A DNA stretch of 64,000 bases from an uncultured Clostridia bacterium (lineage in GTDB: Bacteria > Bacillota > Clostridia > Oscillospirales > Ruminococcaceae): contig CANRKB010000001.1 in assembly GCA_947631115.1 (NCBI GenBank), positions 124,001 to 188,000 of the forward strand, read 5' to 3'. Positions 37,534-46,980 of this stretch are shown here, piece after piece. A program made the position numbers and the translations under genes. Within the stretch, counting starts at the first letter, position 1, and every line of letters starts with the position of its first letter. The notes under the pieces were generated by a model. The model was given only the letters and a program-made list of their open reading frames with translations. It was not told the DNA's origin and did not search any database.

Positions 37534-38274
37534 ATGAACGCCATTGAAACCAGAAGCCTTACAAAAAATTATAAGTCAAAAACAGCGGTAGATAAGATAG
37601 ACCTCACCATTAAAGAAGGCGAGCTTTTCGCGCTTTTGGGAGTAAACGGCGCAGGCAAGACGACTACCGTCAGAATGTTAACGGGTCTTTCTCTTCCCAC
37701 AAGCGGAGAATGTAAGGTCTGCGGGAACGATTGTGTTTCAGAGCGCGGCGAGATAAAGAAAATAGTCGGCATTTCCCCGCAGGATACCGCTGTTGCCGAA
37801 AATCTTACGGTATATGAAAATTTAAGTTTTATGTGCGGGATCTACGGTCATTCAAAAGAAAAGACCGAGCAAAAGACAGCCGAGATGATAAGGCTTTTCA
37901 AAATGGACGAGGTGAAAAATTCCCGCGCGAAAACGCTTTCTGGCGGTTGGAAAAGAAAGCTGTCCATAGCTATGGCGCTTATTTCTGAGCCGAAAGTTTT
38001 GTTCCTTGACGAGCCGACTTTAGGACTTGACGTGTTGGCAAGGCGCGAATTGTGGAGTATTGTTGAGCGGTTAAAAGGCGGTACAACTATTGTTTTAACT
38101 ACTCACTATATGGAAGAAGCGGAGCGTTTAGCCGACAGGATCGCTATAATGTTAAACGGTAAAATTGCGGCAAGCGGCACGTTGTCCGAGCTTGAAAAAC
38201 TGAGCGGGAAAACGGGGCTTGAAGAAAGCTTTGTGGAGATAGCAGAGCGCTTCGGAAAGGATAATGTAAGATGA
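37534..38274 (+). CDS. ABC transporter ATP-binding protein
   Basis: LLGVNGAGKTTTVRMLTGL, LSGGWKRKLSIAMALI, VLFLDEPTLGLDVLARRELW. Confidence 0.95.
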   Translation: MNAIETRSLTKNYKSKTAVDKIDLTIKEGELFALLGVNGAGKTTTVRMLTGLSLPTSGECKVCGNDCVSERGEIKKIVGISPQDTAVAENLTVYENLSFMCGIYGHSKEKTEQKTAEMIRLFKMDEVKNSRAKTLSGGWKRKLSIAMALISEPKVLFLDEPTLGLDVLARRELWSIVERLKGGTTIVLTTHYMEEAERLADRIAIMLNGKIAASGTLSELEKLSGKTGLEESFVEIAERFGKDNVR

Positions 38275-39032
38275 ACAGAATACTCAGCTTTTCAAAGCGC
38301 AATTTTCTTGAAATGATACGCGATCCTTTAAGTTATATATTCTGCCTCGGATTTCCGCTTATAATGCTTATAGTTATGACGCTCGTAAACGATACTATCC
38401 CAAAAGAAACGGGAATGACGATTTTTCGCATTGACAATCTTTCGGGAGGGATAGCGGTTTTCGGAATGACGTTTTTGATGATGTTTACGTGCCTGTCAGT
38501 AGTAAAAGACCGGGCGGGCGCGTTTCTTATAAGACTGTACGCAACGCCCATGAAAAGCGGAGATTTTATTTCGGGTTACATTTTCCCCATGTTTATTTTG
38601 TCAATTTTACAGTCGACAATTACATTCTTCGCGTCATATGTTATCTCAATTATAACAGCCGTTGAAATAAACGTTTTGGGAATGTTCCTCGCGGTAATCT
38701 CGCTCATTCCGACAACCATAATATTTATTTCGCTGGGTTTGCTGTTTGGAACATTGTTCAGCGAAAAAGCCGCGCCCGGATTATGCTCAATAATAATTTC
38801 GCTCGGCTCATTTCTAGGCGGGATATGGTTTGACGTAAAAGGCGCAGGCGGTATACTTGAAAAAATCTGCACCGTACTCCCGTTTTATCATTCGGTAGAG
38901 TCGGCAAGAGCAGCGATAAATTTAAATTCGGATTTTCTCATTCATTTGCTGGTTACAATAGGTTATGCCTTTGTGATAACGGCGTTTTCGGTGATAGTGT
39001 TCAAAAACAAAATGAGGGCGGATCTAAACTGA
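38271..39032 (+). CDS. ABC-2 type transporter permease
   Basis: Six hydrophobic segments; ATGA overlap with ATPase gene. Confidence 0.9.
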   Translation: MNRILSFSKRNFLEMIRDPLSYIFCLGFPLIMLIVMTLVNDTIPKETGMTIFRIDNLSGGIAVFGMTFLMMFTCLSVVKDRAGAFLIRLYATPMKSGDFISGYIFPMFILSILQSTITFFASYVISIITAVEINVLGMFLAVISLIPTTIIFISLGLLFGTLFSEKAAPGLCSIIISLGSFLGGIWFDVKGAGGILEKICTVLPFYHSVESARAAINLNSDFLIHLLVTIGYAFVITAFSVIVFKNKMRADLN

Positions 39033-39047
39033 CAGGTACTAAACAAA

Positions 39048-39075
39048 AAAGAGGCAGGAATGTTCCCGCCTCTTT
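39048..39075. terminator. Hairpin terminator between convergent ABC operon and pheT
   Basis: AAAGAGGCAGGaatgttCCCGCCTCTTT. Confidence 0.7.
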
Positions 39076-39094
39076 ATCCTATGCCGTTTTGATT

Positions 39095-41506
39095 TTAAAT
39101 TCCTCTTACTATCGCTCCGAAATCACTCGCAACAACCGCGTTTATCTTTATCATCTCGCTGTCCGCAATTTCGTCTGTAACATCACAGTCGTCCGCAAAC
39201 GTTATCGAGAACGACAGGCTCTTTTTGCCGAAACCGAGCTTTTCGTTTTCATAGTGGTCGAAAAGCTCTACCTTAACGGCTTTCGCGCTCGCTTGTCTTA
39301 TCGCGTTCTCAACATCTCCGCAGAGCGTTTTCTTGTCAAGGATAAGCGACAAATCGCGCTTTATCTTCGCAAAGCCGTTGTCGGGAACGTATTTAATTTC
39401 AGGCTCATACATCTCCTGAATTGCCGAATAGTTAAGCTCGGCAATTATAATGTTCAGGTCGGTCTTCTTGCCCTCGGCAATATTCAGCCCCTCGACAACC
39501 TCGTATCTGAGCTTTCCGAGATGTCCTATGCTCTTTTCGTTGCAGAAAATCTCGGCGGTCATTCCCGAATGGAGATAGGGTCTTTCGCCGCGCTTAAAGG
39601 TGAAATTAAGTCCGTTCGCAAGCGCAAAGCTTTCTATTGCCTCTTTCACAGTAAAGAACGTCTCGTCCGCGCCGTATGCGCCGAGGCAGAGAATTTTCCG
39701 TTCTTCGGGCGATTCTTTAAGCGGCAGTTCTTTCGGAAGATACACATTCGCAAGCTCGAAAAATCTGCCTTTTGAACGGTCGTTCTTTACATTGTCGGCA
39801 ATTACGTTTATCATACACGGCGACATAACCGTGCGCATTATCGAAAGATTGTCCGTTATCGGATTTAAAAGCTCAACGCATTTTCTTTCGGGAGCGTCCT
39901 CGGGGAGCATTATCATATCAAGCTCGCGCTTTGAGTACATTGCAAGCGTCTGTATCTCGTAAAATCCCATCGCGCAGAAGAATTTCTTTGCCGAAAGCTC
40001 CTTGTTCTGGAGATAATTAAGTCCGCCGCCCGTGACCTTTGCGCTGTCAAGAAATGTCGGAACAACGTGGCTGTAGCCGTACTCGCGGATAACTTCCTCC
40101 GCAATGTCCTGATAGTTTTCAATATCGGCTCTCCAGCGCGGAACGGTAAGGCTCAGCGTCTCGCCGTTTTCCTCAACTCCGAACTGAAGTGCGCGCAAAA
40201 TCTCAACGATAGTTTCCTGCGGAACATCTATGCCGAGTACGGAGTTCACCTTTGACACGGTAACGTCAAATTTCACGTTTTCGGTGCTTTCGCCTGCGGT
40301 CACATCATAAGCCGACGAGCTTATTTCAGCAACGCCCATTGTCTGAACAAGGTTCAGCGCTCTCGCCATTCCGCACTCAACGCCGTATTCGTCTACGCCC
40401 TTTTCAAACCTTGCCGCAGCGTCAGTGTGCAGTCCGAGAGAACGCGAGGTCTTTCTGACGTTATCTCTGCGGAATTTCGCCGCTTCAAGGAGAATTTCGG
40501 TCGTTGTCGGCTCGATTTCCGAGTTAAGACCGCCCATAATTCCCGCAAGTCCTACGCCCTTTGCCTTGTCGCAGATAAGCAGATTTTCGGCAGTAAGAAC
40601 GCGCTCTTTTTCGTCAAGCGTGGTTATCTTCTCGCCGTCCGTTGCTCTGCGTACAACTATCGACTTTCCGTCAAGCGTGTCCAAATCGTATGCGTGCATA
40701 GGCTGTCCGATTTCAAGGAGAACATAGTTTGTAATATCAACAATAGCGTCAATTGCTCCAAACCCGCATACCGAAAGCCTGCGTTTCATCCACTGCGGGC
40801 TTTCAAAGTGCTTTACATTATAAATATAATGTCCGAGATAGCGCGGGCAGAGGTCTTTGTCGATGACTTCTACGGAAATGTCGGGGTGAGTTTTTTCGGT
40901 GCGGTTATAGCTGTAGTCGGGTTCTTTAAGCGGCTTTTTCAGAAACGCCGCGACTTCTCTCGCTATTCCCAACACCGACTGACAGTCGGGGCGGTTTGCC
41001 GTAATTGAAATGTCAAACACATAGTCGTCAAGACCGAGATATTTTACAATATCCTCTCCAACGGGCGCGTCTTCGGGAAGAATTAAGATACCGTTTACGT
41101 CTGCGCCCTTTATCCAGTTGTCGTTTATTCCAAGCTCACCGCCCGAACAGAGCATACCGTAGCTTATCATATCCTTCATCTTGCGCGGCTGTATTTCCAA
41201 GCCGTTCGGAAGCATCGCCCCTACAAGCGCCGCAGGCACTTTCGCGCCCTTAAACACATTGTCCGCGCCCGTTAAAATAAGGTTGTCCGCGCCCTGTTCG
41301 CCGCAGTTGACGTGGCAGATATAAAGATGCGTTCCCTCGTATTTTTCAATTGACGTAACTTCGCCGACATAGATTTTTTCAATGTCCTTGCCTAAATAAA
41401 TCGTTTCTTCAACTTCAAATCCCGAACCGAACAGCTTTTCAACAAGCTCCTCGGTCGTAACGTCTATATCAACGTATTCTTTCAGCCAGCTTTGTAATAT
41501 CTTCAT
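39095..41506 (-). CDS. pheT: Phenylalanyl-tRNA synthetase beta subunit
   Basis: MKILQSWLKEYVDIDVTTEEL...YVGEVTSIEKYEGTHLYICHVNCGE...ANRPDCQSVLGIAREVAA. Confidence 0.97.
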   Translation of the reverse strand: MKILQSWLKEYVDIDVTTEELVEKLFGSGFEVEETIYLGKDIEKIYVGEVTSIEKYEGTHLYICHVNCGEQGADNLILTGADNVFKGAKVPAALVGAMLPNGLEIQPRKMKDMISYGMLCSGGELGINDNWIKGADVNGILILPEDAPVGEDIVKYLGLDDYVFDISITANRPDCQSVLGIAREVAAFLKKPLKEPDYSYNRTEKTHPDISVEVIDKDLCPRYLGHYIYNVKHFESPQWMKRRLSVCGFGAIDAIVDITNYVLLEIGQPMHAYDLDTLDGKSIVVRRATDGEKITTLDEKERVLTAENLLICDKAKGVGLAGIMGGLNSEIEPTTTEILLEAAKFRRDNVRKTSRSLGLHTDAAARFEKGVDEYGVECGMARALNLVQTMGVAEISSSAYDVTAGESTENVKFDVTVSKVNSVLGIDVPQETIVEILRALQFGVEENGETLSLTVPRWRADIENYQDIAEEVIREYGYSHVVPTFLDSAKVTGGGLNYLQNKELSAKKFFCAMGFYEIQTLAMYSKRELDMIMLPEDAPERKCVELLNPITDNLSIMRTVMSPCMINVIADNVKNDRSKGRFFELANVYLPKELPLKESPEERKILCLGAYGADETFFTVKEAIESFALANGLNFTFKRGERPYLHSGMTAEIFCNEKSIGHLGKLRYEVVEGLNIAEGKKTDLNIIIAELNYSAIQEMYEPEIKYVPDNGFAKIKRDLSLILDKKTLCGDVENAIRQASAKAVKVELFDHYENEKLGFGKKSLSFSITFADDCDVTDEIADSEMIKINAVVASDFGAIVRGI

Positions 41507-41518
41507 TTCAATTCCCCC

Positions 41519-42538
41519 TTACGCCTTGAACTGCTCCAAGAAATCCTGCTCGTTTCTGAACAGAACGCCCATATTTGAAATGCCGTATTTCAGCATAGTT
41601 ATGCGCTCAATGCCTATTCCGAAGGCAAGACCCGAATAAACCTCGCTGTCAATGCCGCAGTTTTCGAGGACTTTTTTGTTTACAACGCCGCCGCCAAGAA
41701 CTTCAATCCAGCCCGTTCCCTTGCACAGCGAACAGCCCTTTCCTCCGCACTCGAAGCACGAAACGTCGACTTCTACGCTCGGCTCTGTAAACGGGAAGTA
41801 CGAGGGTCTTAAACGCGTTTTTGTGCCGCTGCCGAAAATCTCCTGAACGAATTTGTCGAGCATACCCTGCAAATCGCACAGCGTAATGCCCTTGTCAACG
41901 ACAAGCCCTTCCATCTGCGAGAACATCGGCGAGTGCGTAGCGTCACTGTCCGAGCGGAAAACTTTCCCCGGGACAAGAACCTTTATGGGCGGCTTGTGGG
42001 TGTCCATAGTGCGTATCTGCCCGGGCGAAGTGTGAGTTCTTAAAAGCAGCTCTTCCGTGAGGTAGAACGTGTCCTGCATATCGCGCGAGGGGTGGTCTTT
42101 AAGAACGTTCAGACGTGTAAAGTTGTGGTCGTCGTCCTCAATCTCTGGACCTTCAAATACTTCAAACCCCATTCCCGCGAAAACGTCTATCATCTGATGC
42201 TTAATGAGCGTTATGGGGTGAAGATTGCCTATGTCGCGTTTCATAGCGGGCATTGTTACATCTATCGCCTCGCGCTCGTATCTTGCTTTAAGCTCAAGCT
42301 CCTTTACCTGCGCCTGCTTTTGCGCGTACAAGCCCTGCGCCCATTCGCGCACTTCGTTTACGGCTTTTCCGAAGCTCGGCTTTTCTTCGGGGGGAACGTT
42401 TTTCATTTCCTTCATAAGCCCCTGAATAACTCCCTGTTTGCCGAGATAGCTCTGCCAGAATTCCGAAAGGGAAACGTTGTCCTTTACTTCTTCGATTTTG
42501 GCTTTTACCTGTTCTTTGATTTCGCTGAAATCTTTCAT
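41519..42538 (-). CDS. pheS: Phenylalanyl-tRNA synthetase alpha subunit
   Basis: [54 protein letters not shown]...[16 protein letters not shown]; start reassigned to MKDFSE. Confidence 0.97.
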   Translation of the reverse strand: MKDFSEIKEQVKAKIEEVKDNVSLSEFWQSYLGKQGVIQGLMKEMKNVPPEEKPSFGKAVNEVREWAQGLYAQKQAQVKELELKARYEREAIDVTMPAMKRDIGNLHPITLIKHQMIDVFAGMGFEVFEGPEIEDDDHNFTRLNVLKDHPSRDMQDTFYLTEELLLRTHTSPGQIRTMDTHKPPIKVLVPGKVFRSDSDATHSPMFSQMEGLVVDKGITLCDLQGMLDKFVQEIFGSGTKTRLRPSYFPFTEPSVEVDVSCFECGGKGCSLCKGTGWIEVLGGGVVNKKVLENCGIDSEVYSGLAFGIGIERITMLKYGISNMGVLFRNEQDFLEQFKA

Positions 42539-42571
42539 TTTTATGCTCCTTGTCTTTAATGTATTTGAAAC

Positions 42572-42852
42572 AAAAAACCCGACCCGCAAAGCCTTTTCGG
42601 TCTTGCAAAGTCGGGACGAAAATCTATTCCGCGTTACCACCCGTATTCGGAGTTTAATGCTCCGCACTCAAACGCTTTATCGACAGCGAACGTTCCGCTT
42701 AGTTTCTCGCGGACAGCTCCAACGCTGAAATTCGCGGATAAACACGGCGGAACGCTCTCAGCATTGCATTATTCGCATTTACCAAATAATGCTGCGTTCT
42801 TCTCTGTGGCTTTAGTATATCCGTTACTTACACGTTTTCACAGCCTTAGTGA
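42572..42852 (-). promoter_or_regulatory. T-box leader (probable Phe specifier) with terminator, upstream of pheST
   Basis: Antiterminator T-box GGGTGGTAACGCGG (minus strand, around 42627..42643); terminator CCCGACTTTGC...GTCGGGTTTTTT; candidate specifier context GAATTTCAGCG; promoter TTGACA-17-TATACT at 42882..42854. Confidence 0.87.
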
Positions 42853-42865
42853 CAGTATATCACAA

Positions 42866-43756
42866 TTATAATTTTTTGTCAAGAACTTTTTTCCACAAAA
42901 GCCTGTTTTCATTGAAAACACATTCTATCTCTTTACGTTCCGTCAGATACGAAAGATAAGACCGCGCCGTTTCTCCTATAAGCTCGTATTGCATTACATA
43001 AAGCTTTATGCCGAATTCTCCGAGCAGTTTCGCGATAAGCTCGTCTATGGAAATGGCGTTTTCACAAAGCCTTTTTATAACGCTGCATACCTCGAAAACA
43101 TCTGCGGTATTCTCGTCGCAAAGGGTCTTTATTTCTTTTACGGGCTTGCTATGAGAGGGTACGAAAATTTTCCCATCGGTATTTTTCAGCCGTTCAAGCG
43201 AAGAAAGGTGCGCTTTTATGTCGTATAAAAAAGGTATTCTGTATCTGTCTATCGTGGTTTTGTCCGACACCGTGTCGCCTATAAACCAGACCTTGTCGCT
43301 TGTACAAAACGCCACCTGTTCAAAATCGTGACCGTCGATGTGCATAAACGAAAGCCCATTCGGCAGGACGCTTTCAGACAATTCCTCACATTCGCACGCT
43401 TCCGGCATAACAAACTTGCTTCTCATTCTTGCGCTCGGAAAACCGCCGTAAAGCGTCGTCGGGATAAGATAGGGATAGCGCACCAGCTGGGCGCATACCC
43501 CCGGAGCATAAACCTTACAGCCGGTTTGTTCTTTAAGATAAGCGCAGGCGCCCGCATGGTCGGCGTGAGAGTGAGTAAGAAAGATCTTTTCGAGTTTCCA
43601 TTTTCTCTCGGCAATAATGCTCAAAATTGCCTTTCCGAAACTTTTGTCAAGCCCCGCGTCAATAAGACAGCAGCTGTTGCCGTAAACATAAACGCCGACA
43701 TTTGTGGTCTGGTCAATAAAAAAAATATGCTCTCCGAGCTGATGAATTTCGCTCAT
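42866..43756 (-). CDS. MBL-fold metallo-hydrolase
   Basis: IFLTHSHADHAGACAYL; FIGDTVSD. Confidence 0.9.
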   Translation of the reverse strand: MSEIHQLGEHIFFIDQTTNVGVYVYGNSCCLIDAGLDKSFGKAILSIIAERKWKLEKIFLTHSHADHAGACAYLKEQTGCKVYAPGVCAQLVRYPYLIPTTLYGGFPSARMRSKFVMPEACECEELSESVLPNGLSFMHIDGHDFEQVAFCTSDKVWFIGDTVSDKTTIDRYRIPFLYDIKAHLSSLERLKNTDGKIFVPSHSKPVKEIKTLCDENTADVFEVCSVIKRLCENAISIDELIAKLLGEFGIKLYVMQYELIGETARSYLSYLTERKEIECVFNENRLLWKKVLDKKL

Positions 43757-44595
43757 CAGTTATAAACTCCCACGGTCTTTATAAGCTCCCCGAGCAGCGG
43801 TTCAAACTTAACTCCGTACCAGTGCGAGCTGTCGTCTATCGTATACTCAATGCACGAAAGCGTATAATCAGCCGCTGTTTTTGCCGCGTCATAGGCGTTC
43901 ATGCCGTTCATAAGCGCGCCTGTAAACGCCGAGGCATAAACGTCGCCCGTGCCGTGACAGCCGCCTTTTATCTTTTTGTGCTTATAATAGCTGTAGTTTC
44001 CGTTTTCGTATACGACAACGCCCGTGCTTTGGCTCTCATAGCTCACTCCCGTGAGTATAACGGTTTTAGCTCCCGTTTCGCTCAGCTTTAAGAGCAATTC
44101 GTCAATATACGCCTTGTCATAGCTTTCGCGGTATTCCGCTCCCGTCAGGAAACATGCCTCGGTTATATTCGGAAGTATGATGTCCGCATTTGAAATAAGC
44201 TTTTTCATAGCGCTTACAAAAATATCGTCAAAGCCCGCGTAAAGCTTTCCGTTGTCAGCCATAGCGGGGTCGCAGATAAATTTACCGCCCTTGTTCATAC
44301 GGCTTTTTATAACGTCCAGAACATAATCTATCTGCTTTGCCGAGCCGAGATAACCCGTATATACCGCCTCAAACGAGAGATTTTCTTTTTCCCACTGCTC
44401 GCGTATCTTCGGGATTTCTTCCGTAAGGTCTGCAAACGTCCAGCCCGAAAAACCGCCCGTGTGGTTTGACAAAACCGCAGAGGGCAGAATCGCCGTTTCA
44501 ATGCCGCAAGCCGACAGTATCGGCAGAGCGACCGTCAGCGAGCATTGTCCCACGCACGAAATGTCCTGTATAGTAAGCACTCTTTTATAATCCAT
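43756..44595 (-). CDS. pdxK: Pyridoxal/pyridoxamine kinase
   Basis: VLTIQDISCVGQCSLTVALPILSACGIETAILPSAVLSNHTGGF...GGCHGTGDVYASAF. Confidence 0.9.
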   Translation of the reverse strand: MDYKRVLTIQDISCVGQCSLTVALPILSACGIETAILPSAVLSNHTGGFSGWTFADLTEEIPKIREQWEKENLSFEAVYTGYLGSAKQIDYVLDVIKSRMNKGGKFICDPAMADNGKLYAGFDDIFVSAMKKLISNADIILPNITEACFLTGAEYRESYDKAYIDELLLKLSETGAKTVILTGVSYESQSTGVVVYENGNYSYYKHKKIKGGCHGTGDVYASAFTGALMNGMNAYDAAKTAADYTLSCIEYTIDDSSHWYGVKFEPLLGELIKTVGVYN

Positions 44596-44811
44596 AGTTA
44601 TCGTCCTTTCTTATCGCAAAAATTTCAACAAAACGATTGTACCACATTTTATGGATAAAATCAACAGTTTTTGAAAAATTTTTTTAAAAATGTTACGCCG
44701 CAATACTGCGGCATAAAAGATACAGCGTTCTGACAGCTTAGATAATTATGTCGGGTTTAAATCTGTTAAAAATTAAAAAATTTTTTTAAATAATATATTG
44801 ACAAACGGGAA

Positions 44812-44860
44812 AAATTGTGTTATCATACATTTGTGGCATAGACCTAGTATGTTAATAGGT
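44812..44860 (+). promoter_or_regulatory. Promoter and candidate operator of nifS-nifU operon
   Basis: TTGACA-17-TATCAT, then inverted repeat ACCTA-gtatgttaa-TAGGT (44842..44860). Confidence 0.5.
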
Positions 44861-44979
44861 GATACAAGCGCGACCGCGCATTATTTCGGAGAATAAACAC
44901 GCATTGCCAAGAAAATGTCCGACAGTGAAATGACGCGCGTTATGCTTTGCATTATTGAAAAAAGAAAAGAGGAAATTGT

Positions 44980-46164
44980 ATGAGACAAATTTATCTCGAC
45001 AACGCCGCTACAACGTGCGTTAAAGAAGAAGTCCTGCGGGAAATTCTCCCGTATTTTACAGAGGACTACGCAAACCCGTCGGCAATTTATTCTTTCGCAC
45101 AAAAGGCTTCTCAGGCTGTCGAGGACGCAAGGCGAAAAGCGGCGGAGCTTATCGGCGCAAACGCAAACGAAATTTATTTTACCGCGGGCGGCAGCGAGTC
45201 GGACAACTGGGCGCTTAAAGCCGCGGCGGAGGCTTATAATTCCAAAGGTAAGCACATCATAACGAGCGCGATAGAACATCATGCGATCCTTCATACCTGC
45301 AGCTATCTTGAAAAACAGGGGTATGAGGTGACATATCTCAAAGTTGACGAATACGGGAAAATCTCGCTCGAGGAGCTTAAAAAAGCCGTTCGCCCCGATA
45401 CAATTCTTATAAGCGTTATGACCGCGAACAATGAGATAGGAACTATCGAGCCGATAAAGGAAATAGGCAAAATAGCTCACGAAAACGGAATTTTGTTCCA
45501 TACCGACGCTGTCCAGGCATACGGGCATATACCGATAGACGTAAACGAGATGAATATAGATATGCTTTCCGCAAGCGGGCATAAGCTCGGCGGTCCTAAA
45601 GGCACGGGGCTTTTGTATATCCGAAAGGGCGTAAAGATACGCTCGTTTATCCATGGCGGCGCGCAGGAAAGAAACAGGCGCGCGGGTACGCTGAACACCG
45701 CGGGCATAGTCGGACTAGGAAAAGCCGCGGAGCTTGCAAAAGCGCAAATGCAAAGCAGAGCGGAATATGAAACGAAGCTCAGAGATCATCTTATTTCCCG
45801 CGTACTTTCCGAGATACCGTATTCAAGACTTAACGGCGACCCTAAAGACCGTCTTCCCAACAACGCGAACTTCTGTTTTCGGTTTATCGAGGGAGAATCA
45901 ATGCTTATAATGCTCGACAGGCTCGGAATATATGCGTCCAGCGGCTCTGCCTGTACGTCGGGTTCTCTTGACCCGTCGCATGTTCTTCTCGCCATAGGGC
46001 TTCCGCATGAAATTGCGTACGGCTCTTTGAGGCTCACGCTCTCAGAGGAAACGACCTTGAAGGATATAGATCACACCGTAGACGAGCTAAAAGGCATTAT
46101 AAAAAGACTTCGCGATATGTCGCCGCTCTATGCGGACTTTATTTCGGAAAAGAAAGGGGCATAA
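44980..46164 (+). CDS. nifS: Cysteine desulfurase (NifS/IscS) paired with NifU
   Basis: MRQIYLDNAATTCVKEEVLREILPYFTEDYANPSAIYSFAQKA...SASGHKLGGPKGTGLLYI...SSGSACTSGSLDPSH. Confidence 0.95.
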   Translation: MRQIYLDNAATTCVKEEVLREILPYFTEDYANPSAIYSFAQKASQAVEDARRKAAELIGANANEIYFTAGGSESDNWALKAAAEAYNSKGKHIITSAIEHHAILHTCSYLEKQGYEVTYLKVDEYGKISLEELKKAVRPDTILISVMTANNEIGTIEPIKEIGKIAHENGILFHTDAVQAYGHIPIDVNEMNIDMLSASGHKLGGPKGTGLLYIRKGVKIRSFIHGGAQERNRRAGTLNTAGIVGLGKAAELAKAQMQSRAEYETKLRDHLISRVLSEIPYSRLNGDPKDRLPNNANFCFRFIEGESMLIMLDRLGIYASSGSACTSGSLDPSHVLLAIGLPHEIAYGSLRLTLSEETTLKDIDHTVDELKGIIKRLRDMSPLYADFISEKKGA

Positions 46165-46168
46165 ACTT

Positions 46169-46606
46169 ATGTACAGTGAAAAGGTAATGGATCATTTTAC
46201 AAATCCGAGAAACGTCGGAGAGATCGAAAACGCCAGCGGCGTAGGAACAGTCGGAAACGCAAAGTGCGGGGATATTATGAGGATATATCTCGACATCGAC
46301 GACGACGGGATAATAAAGGACGTAAAGTTCAAAACGTTCGGCTGCGGGGCGGCTGTCGCTACAAGCAGCATGGCGACGGAGCTTGTCAAGGGAAAGAATG
46401 TACAGCAGGCTCTCGAAGTCACAAACAAAGCCGTTATGGAAGCCTTAGACGGTCTGCCGCCCGTAAAGGTGCATTGTTCGCTTCTTGCGGAAGAAGCGAT
46501 ACACGCGGCTTTGTGGGATTATGCGCAGAAAAAGGGGATAAAGATAGAGGGTCTTGAAAAGCCGCCGCAGGATATAGGGGAGATAGTCGAAGAGGAAGAT
46601 TATTAA
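46169..46606 (+). CDS. nifU: Fe-S cluster scaffold NifU/IscU
   Basis: MYSEKVMDHFTNPRNVGEIENASGVGTVGNAKCGDIMRIYL...FKTFGCGAAVATSSMATEL...VHCSLLAEEAI; start reassigned to the internal Met. Confidence 0.96.
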   Translation: MYSEKVMDHFTNPRNVGEIENASGVGTVGNAKCGDIMRIYLDIDDDGIIKDVKFKTFGCGAAVATSSMATELVKGKNVQQALEVTNKAVMEALDGLPPVKVHCSLLAEEAIHAALWDYAQKKGIKIEGLEKPPQDIGEIVEEEDY

Positions 46607-46766
46607 CAGACTGTATAGAAAGCCCCATCTGCGGCGTAGCGTTATCCGCCGAAGGCGAATAATGCGGCGGCTTACTGCGGCAGGCACAAAGCCTAGCCGC
46701 AGCACCGCTTCAGCGTTGTACGCGAAGCGTTCAACGCGTGCATACTGGGGCTTTCTATACAGTCTG
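46607..46766. repeat. Intergenic structured repeat, family A copy 2
   Basis: CAGACTGTATAGAAAGCCCCA...TGGGGCTTTCTATACAGTCTG, perfect 21-bp TIR, starting directly after the nifU stop codon. Confidence 0.93.
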
Positions 46767-46782
46767 TATTAGGGCAATAAAT

Positions 46783-46840
46783 AAAGCCTCGGATATGCCG
46801 CAGTGTTCAGTATGAACAATGAGCTGTCCGAGGCTTTTTT
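46783..46840 (+). terminator. Terminator hairpin
   Basis: AAAGCCTCGGA...TCCGAGGCTTTTTT. Confidence 0.8.
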
Positions 46841-46853
46841 ATCGACAACGTTT

Positions 46854-46969
46854 TGTTCAATGACTTGTCGCTAATGAACAAAATTCGGAAATAAAATTCG
46901 GCAAAAATTAACGATGATTTTTCGGGCAAAATCGGTTATAATGTTCATAGCAAAATAATCGTATGAACA
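46854..46969 (+). promoter_or_regulatory. Promoter region of Y-family polymerase with repeated TGTTCA/TGAACA inverted repeats
   Basis: TTTTGTTCA-N15-TGAACAAAA; -10 TATAAT overlapping TGTTCATA-N12-TATGAACA. Confidence 0.6.
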
Positions 46970-46980
46970 GGTGAAACGAT

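Noticed and set aside
44881-45654. 257-aa minus-strand ORF
   Set aside because: Antisense to the well-supported nifS gene (44980..46164); composition typical of reverse-frame translation.
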